Part shown: piece by piece, positions 44,088 through 45,226 of the stretch
How positions within the stretch are numbered: the first letter of the stretch is position 1
Layout: each line of letters opens with the position of its first letter
NCBI GenBank assembly: GCA_001817425.1
Contig: MHII01000032.1
Coordinates: 1 to 45,226 of the forward strand
DNA from: Candidatus Buchananbacteria bacterium RIFCSPHIGHO2_02_FULL_39_17
GTDB lineage: Bacteria; Patescibacteriota; Patescibacteriia; Buchananbacterales; UBA6539
Length of the DNA: 45,226 nt
Direction: 5' to 3'
Position numbers and translations under genes: made by a program
Notes under the pieces: generated by a model
Database searches by the model: none
What the model saw: the letters and a program-made list of their open reading frames with translations, nothing else
What the model was told of the DNA's origin: nothing

Positions 44088-44342
44088 AAGCACCAATGTC
44101 AAAATTCAAAAGTAATTAAATTAAAAATTTTTAACTTGGACTTTTGACTTTTAATTTTTGACTTTTGAATTCTTATTTGGAGCTTGTGATTTGTAATTTG
44201 GTGTTTAAATAAGGTGTTTTTACGCTTAGTATTTTACGTTGATTTGTCATTTGGATTTTGAGATTTTAAAGATTCTTTTGTTGCTAATTGCTTTTTAATT
44301 TTTTAAAATTTTAATTAAAATTTATTAAAATTATATAAATTT

Positions 44343-45226
44343 ATGATAAATTTATTTTTTAAATTGAATAAATTTTCCGTTTTTTTTCTGGGTTTAGTGA
44401 CGATTTTTGCTGTCACTTTTTTTATTTCCGCCTCCTTTGTTTTGGCTGCTTGGGTGGGGCCATCGCAGCCGCCGCCGGCCAGCAACTTGCCGGGATTTAT
44501 TTTCAATAATACAAGTCCGCAAAGCGGCGCGAATTTTAATATCGCGGGTAACGGGACAATCGGCGGTAATTTAATCGTCAGTGGCACTGCCAATGTCACT
44601 GGCCAATTAACTGCCGTCAACGATATTTGTTTAGGCGGCGTTTGTAAATCCGCTTGGCCGACTGATACTTTATGGACTGATGCCGGCGCTTATATCTATC
44701 CGACCAATTATAATCAGATTGGGATTACTGACACAGGCAGTATTGGTATTGGCACGACCAATCCTGCTAAAAAGTTGGAAGTAATTGGCGGTAACGATGA
44801 GCAGGCTTTAAGAATTGCTGAAGCTAGCGGCGGTACTGTCGGCCGATTAGAATTAGGTTATAACAGCGCTAGCGACTATGGCCGGATTCAGGCCTGGGAT
44901 CAAACCGCAACACCTCAAGCGAGAAATTTAATTTTGCAACCAGGCGGCGGTAATGTTGGTATTGGTACCACTAACCCCGGTTCCTCATTAGATGTGATTG
45001 GGCCATCTAGCCTAGGCACTTCTGCGATTAAAGGGTCGTCAGATGCGTCAAGTGGGGCGGCAGTCTATGGTTCAGCTACTGGTCCTGGTGGTGTTGCTAT
45101 TTTAGGCGTATCAAGTCAAGGTAATGCTGGTTTATTTTCCGGCCAAGTCGTGGTGTTTAGCGGTAATTTTTTGGTTGTCACCGGCAATGTCGGCATCGGC
45201 ACCGCGGCACCAACGCAAAAATTGGA
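44343..45226 (+). CDS. Surface or tail-fibre-like protein, N-terminal part (runs off window)
   Basis: Open to the window end (294 residues visible), so it is absent from the ORF track. A signal peptide or anchor lies at the N-terminus (FSVFFLGLVTIFAVTFFISASFVLA, cleavage likely near AAW). A short Pro-rich stretch (GPSQPPPASN) leads to beta-rich repeats. The word GIGTTNPxxxLDVIG recurs (SIGIGTTNPAKKLEVIG, NVGIGTTNPGSSLDVIG, NVGIGTAAPTQKL), a pattern known from phage tail fibres and large bacterial surface proteins, often ending in an S74-type self-cleaving chaperone domain that would lie beyond the window. The start ATG (MINLFFKLNKF) is the only one giving a basic N-terminus. I infer a secreted adhesin or fibre. 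Confidence 0.8.
   Translation, partial: MINLFFKLNKFSVFFLGLVTIFAVTFFISASFVLAAWVGPSQPPPASNLPGFIFNNTSPQSGANFNIAGNGTIGGNLIVSGTANVTGQLTAVNDICLGGVCKSAWPTDTLWTDAGAYIYPTNYNQIGITDTGSIGIGTTNPAKKLEVIGGNDEQALRIAEASGGTVGRLELGYNSASDYGRIQAWDQTATPQARNLILQPGGGNVGIGTTNPGSSLDVIGPSSLGTSAIKGSSDASSGAAVYGSATGPGGVAILGVSSQGNAGLFSGQVVVFSGNFLVVTGNVGIGTAAPTQKL

Larger units (their letters stand above)
43788..44206 (+). mobile_element. Four-helix-bundle unit, copy 3 (ORF lost)
   Basis: Left dyad CTAGCGCC (43793-43800) with GGCGCTAG (43826-43833) and ATG 43824 (MALVKHVNKSQIQN), as in copy 2. Then follow the MITE-like element, the 103-base element, AAGCACCAAT, and directly TTCAAAAGTAATTAAATTAA, ACTTGGACTTTTGACTTTTA and the tail TTATTTGGAGCTTGTGATTT. 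No four-helix-bundle codons remain. Confidence 0.75.
43641..44342. other. 700-base gene-free stretch of nested repeats between divergent genes
   Basis: Holds the ORF-less copy 3 of the four-helix-bundle unit (43788-44206), with one MITE-like element and one 103-base element inserted in it. Outside the unit it is AT-rich; the 43641-43787 part should contain the lemA promoter, and 44207-44342 the promoter of the surface protein gene. No ORF with support was found. Confidence 0.75.

Noticed and set aside
44315-44620. Minus-strand ORF of 101 residues
   Set aside because: Antisense to the clear signal peptide and repeats of the plus-strand surface protein.
1-45226. DGR template/variable repeat pair inside the window
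   Set aside because: By eye I found no pair of ~100-base repeats differing only at adenines; the repeats seen are palindromic or MITE-like. A computed search could overturn this.

Overview
The window looks like a low-GC genome fragment from the Candidate Phyla Radiation (Patescibacteria, probably a Parcubacteria-type lineage). The grounds are compact housekeeping genes, a reduced type IV secretion (T4SS) gene set of PrgI, VirB4 and VirB6 type, a 3137-residue Cys-rich surface protein, several four-helix-bundle (S23/IVP-type) genes, a GIY-YIG gene and a DGR-type reverse transcriptase. TGA is used as a normal stop (for example leuS), so this is not a UGA-recoding lineage such as SR1 or Gracilibacteria. 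No 16S rRNA or ribosomal protein gene is present, so the placement is inference.

Layout, left to right. 1-6.5 kb (+): DGR-type reverse transcriptase cut close to the window edge, then leuS, a FemAB-type aminoacyltransferase, tsaC/sua5 and rsmA. 6.6-29.6 kb (+): an envelope and secretion region. It holds a membrane protein with Ca-binding repeats, a broken four-helix-bundle gene, the giant surface protein, an intact four-helix-bundle gene, a VirB6-like channel protein, two unknown soluble proteins (with metK between them), PrgI, a TraC-like protein, the VirB4 ATPase and a small membrane-anchored protein. 29.7-34.6 kb (+): comF, GIY-YIG, tRNA-Ser(GCU), a prepilin, a small membrane protein, tRNA-Arg(GCG) and recG. 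34.7-43.6 kb (-): mpg, radA, a TolB-like propeller protein, an unknown membrane protein, a Clp ATPase, htpX and lemA. 43.6-44.3 kb is a gene-free stretch of nested repeats. 44.3 kb to the end (+): the start of a surface or tail-fibre-like protein that runs off the window.

The most unusual theme is the repeat landscape. Nearly every spacer is built from 7-base-period AT-rich repeats arranged as long inverted arms, often with a GC-rich palindrome at the tip. Repeat-like DNA of the same kinds also lies in frame inside essential genes: a nearly identical ~60-base palindromic segment in both rsmA and radA, heptamer arrays in leuS, and a GC-rich segment in tsaC. A ~115-base MITE-like element occurs three times and a second 103-base element twice.

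The four-helix-bundle genes sit in a repeated unit. It has a start-codon dyad (TAGCGCC...GGCGCTA) on the left, inverted heptamer arms, the ORF at the tip, and a shared 'TTGGAGCTTG...TTTGGTGCTT' tail. There are two ORF-bearing copies, which flank the giant gene, one ORF-less copy with nested insertions (43.8-44.2 kb), and at least two arm-only remnants. This resembles the 23S rRNA intervening-sequence arrangement, in which a four-helix-bundle ORF lies at the tip of a stem. It is my best candidate for a previously undescribed mobile system.
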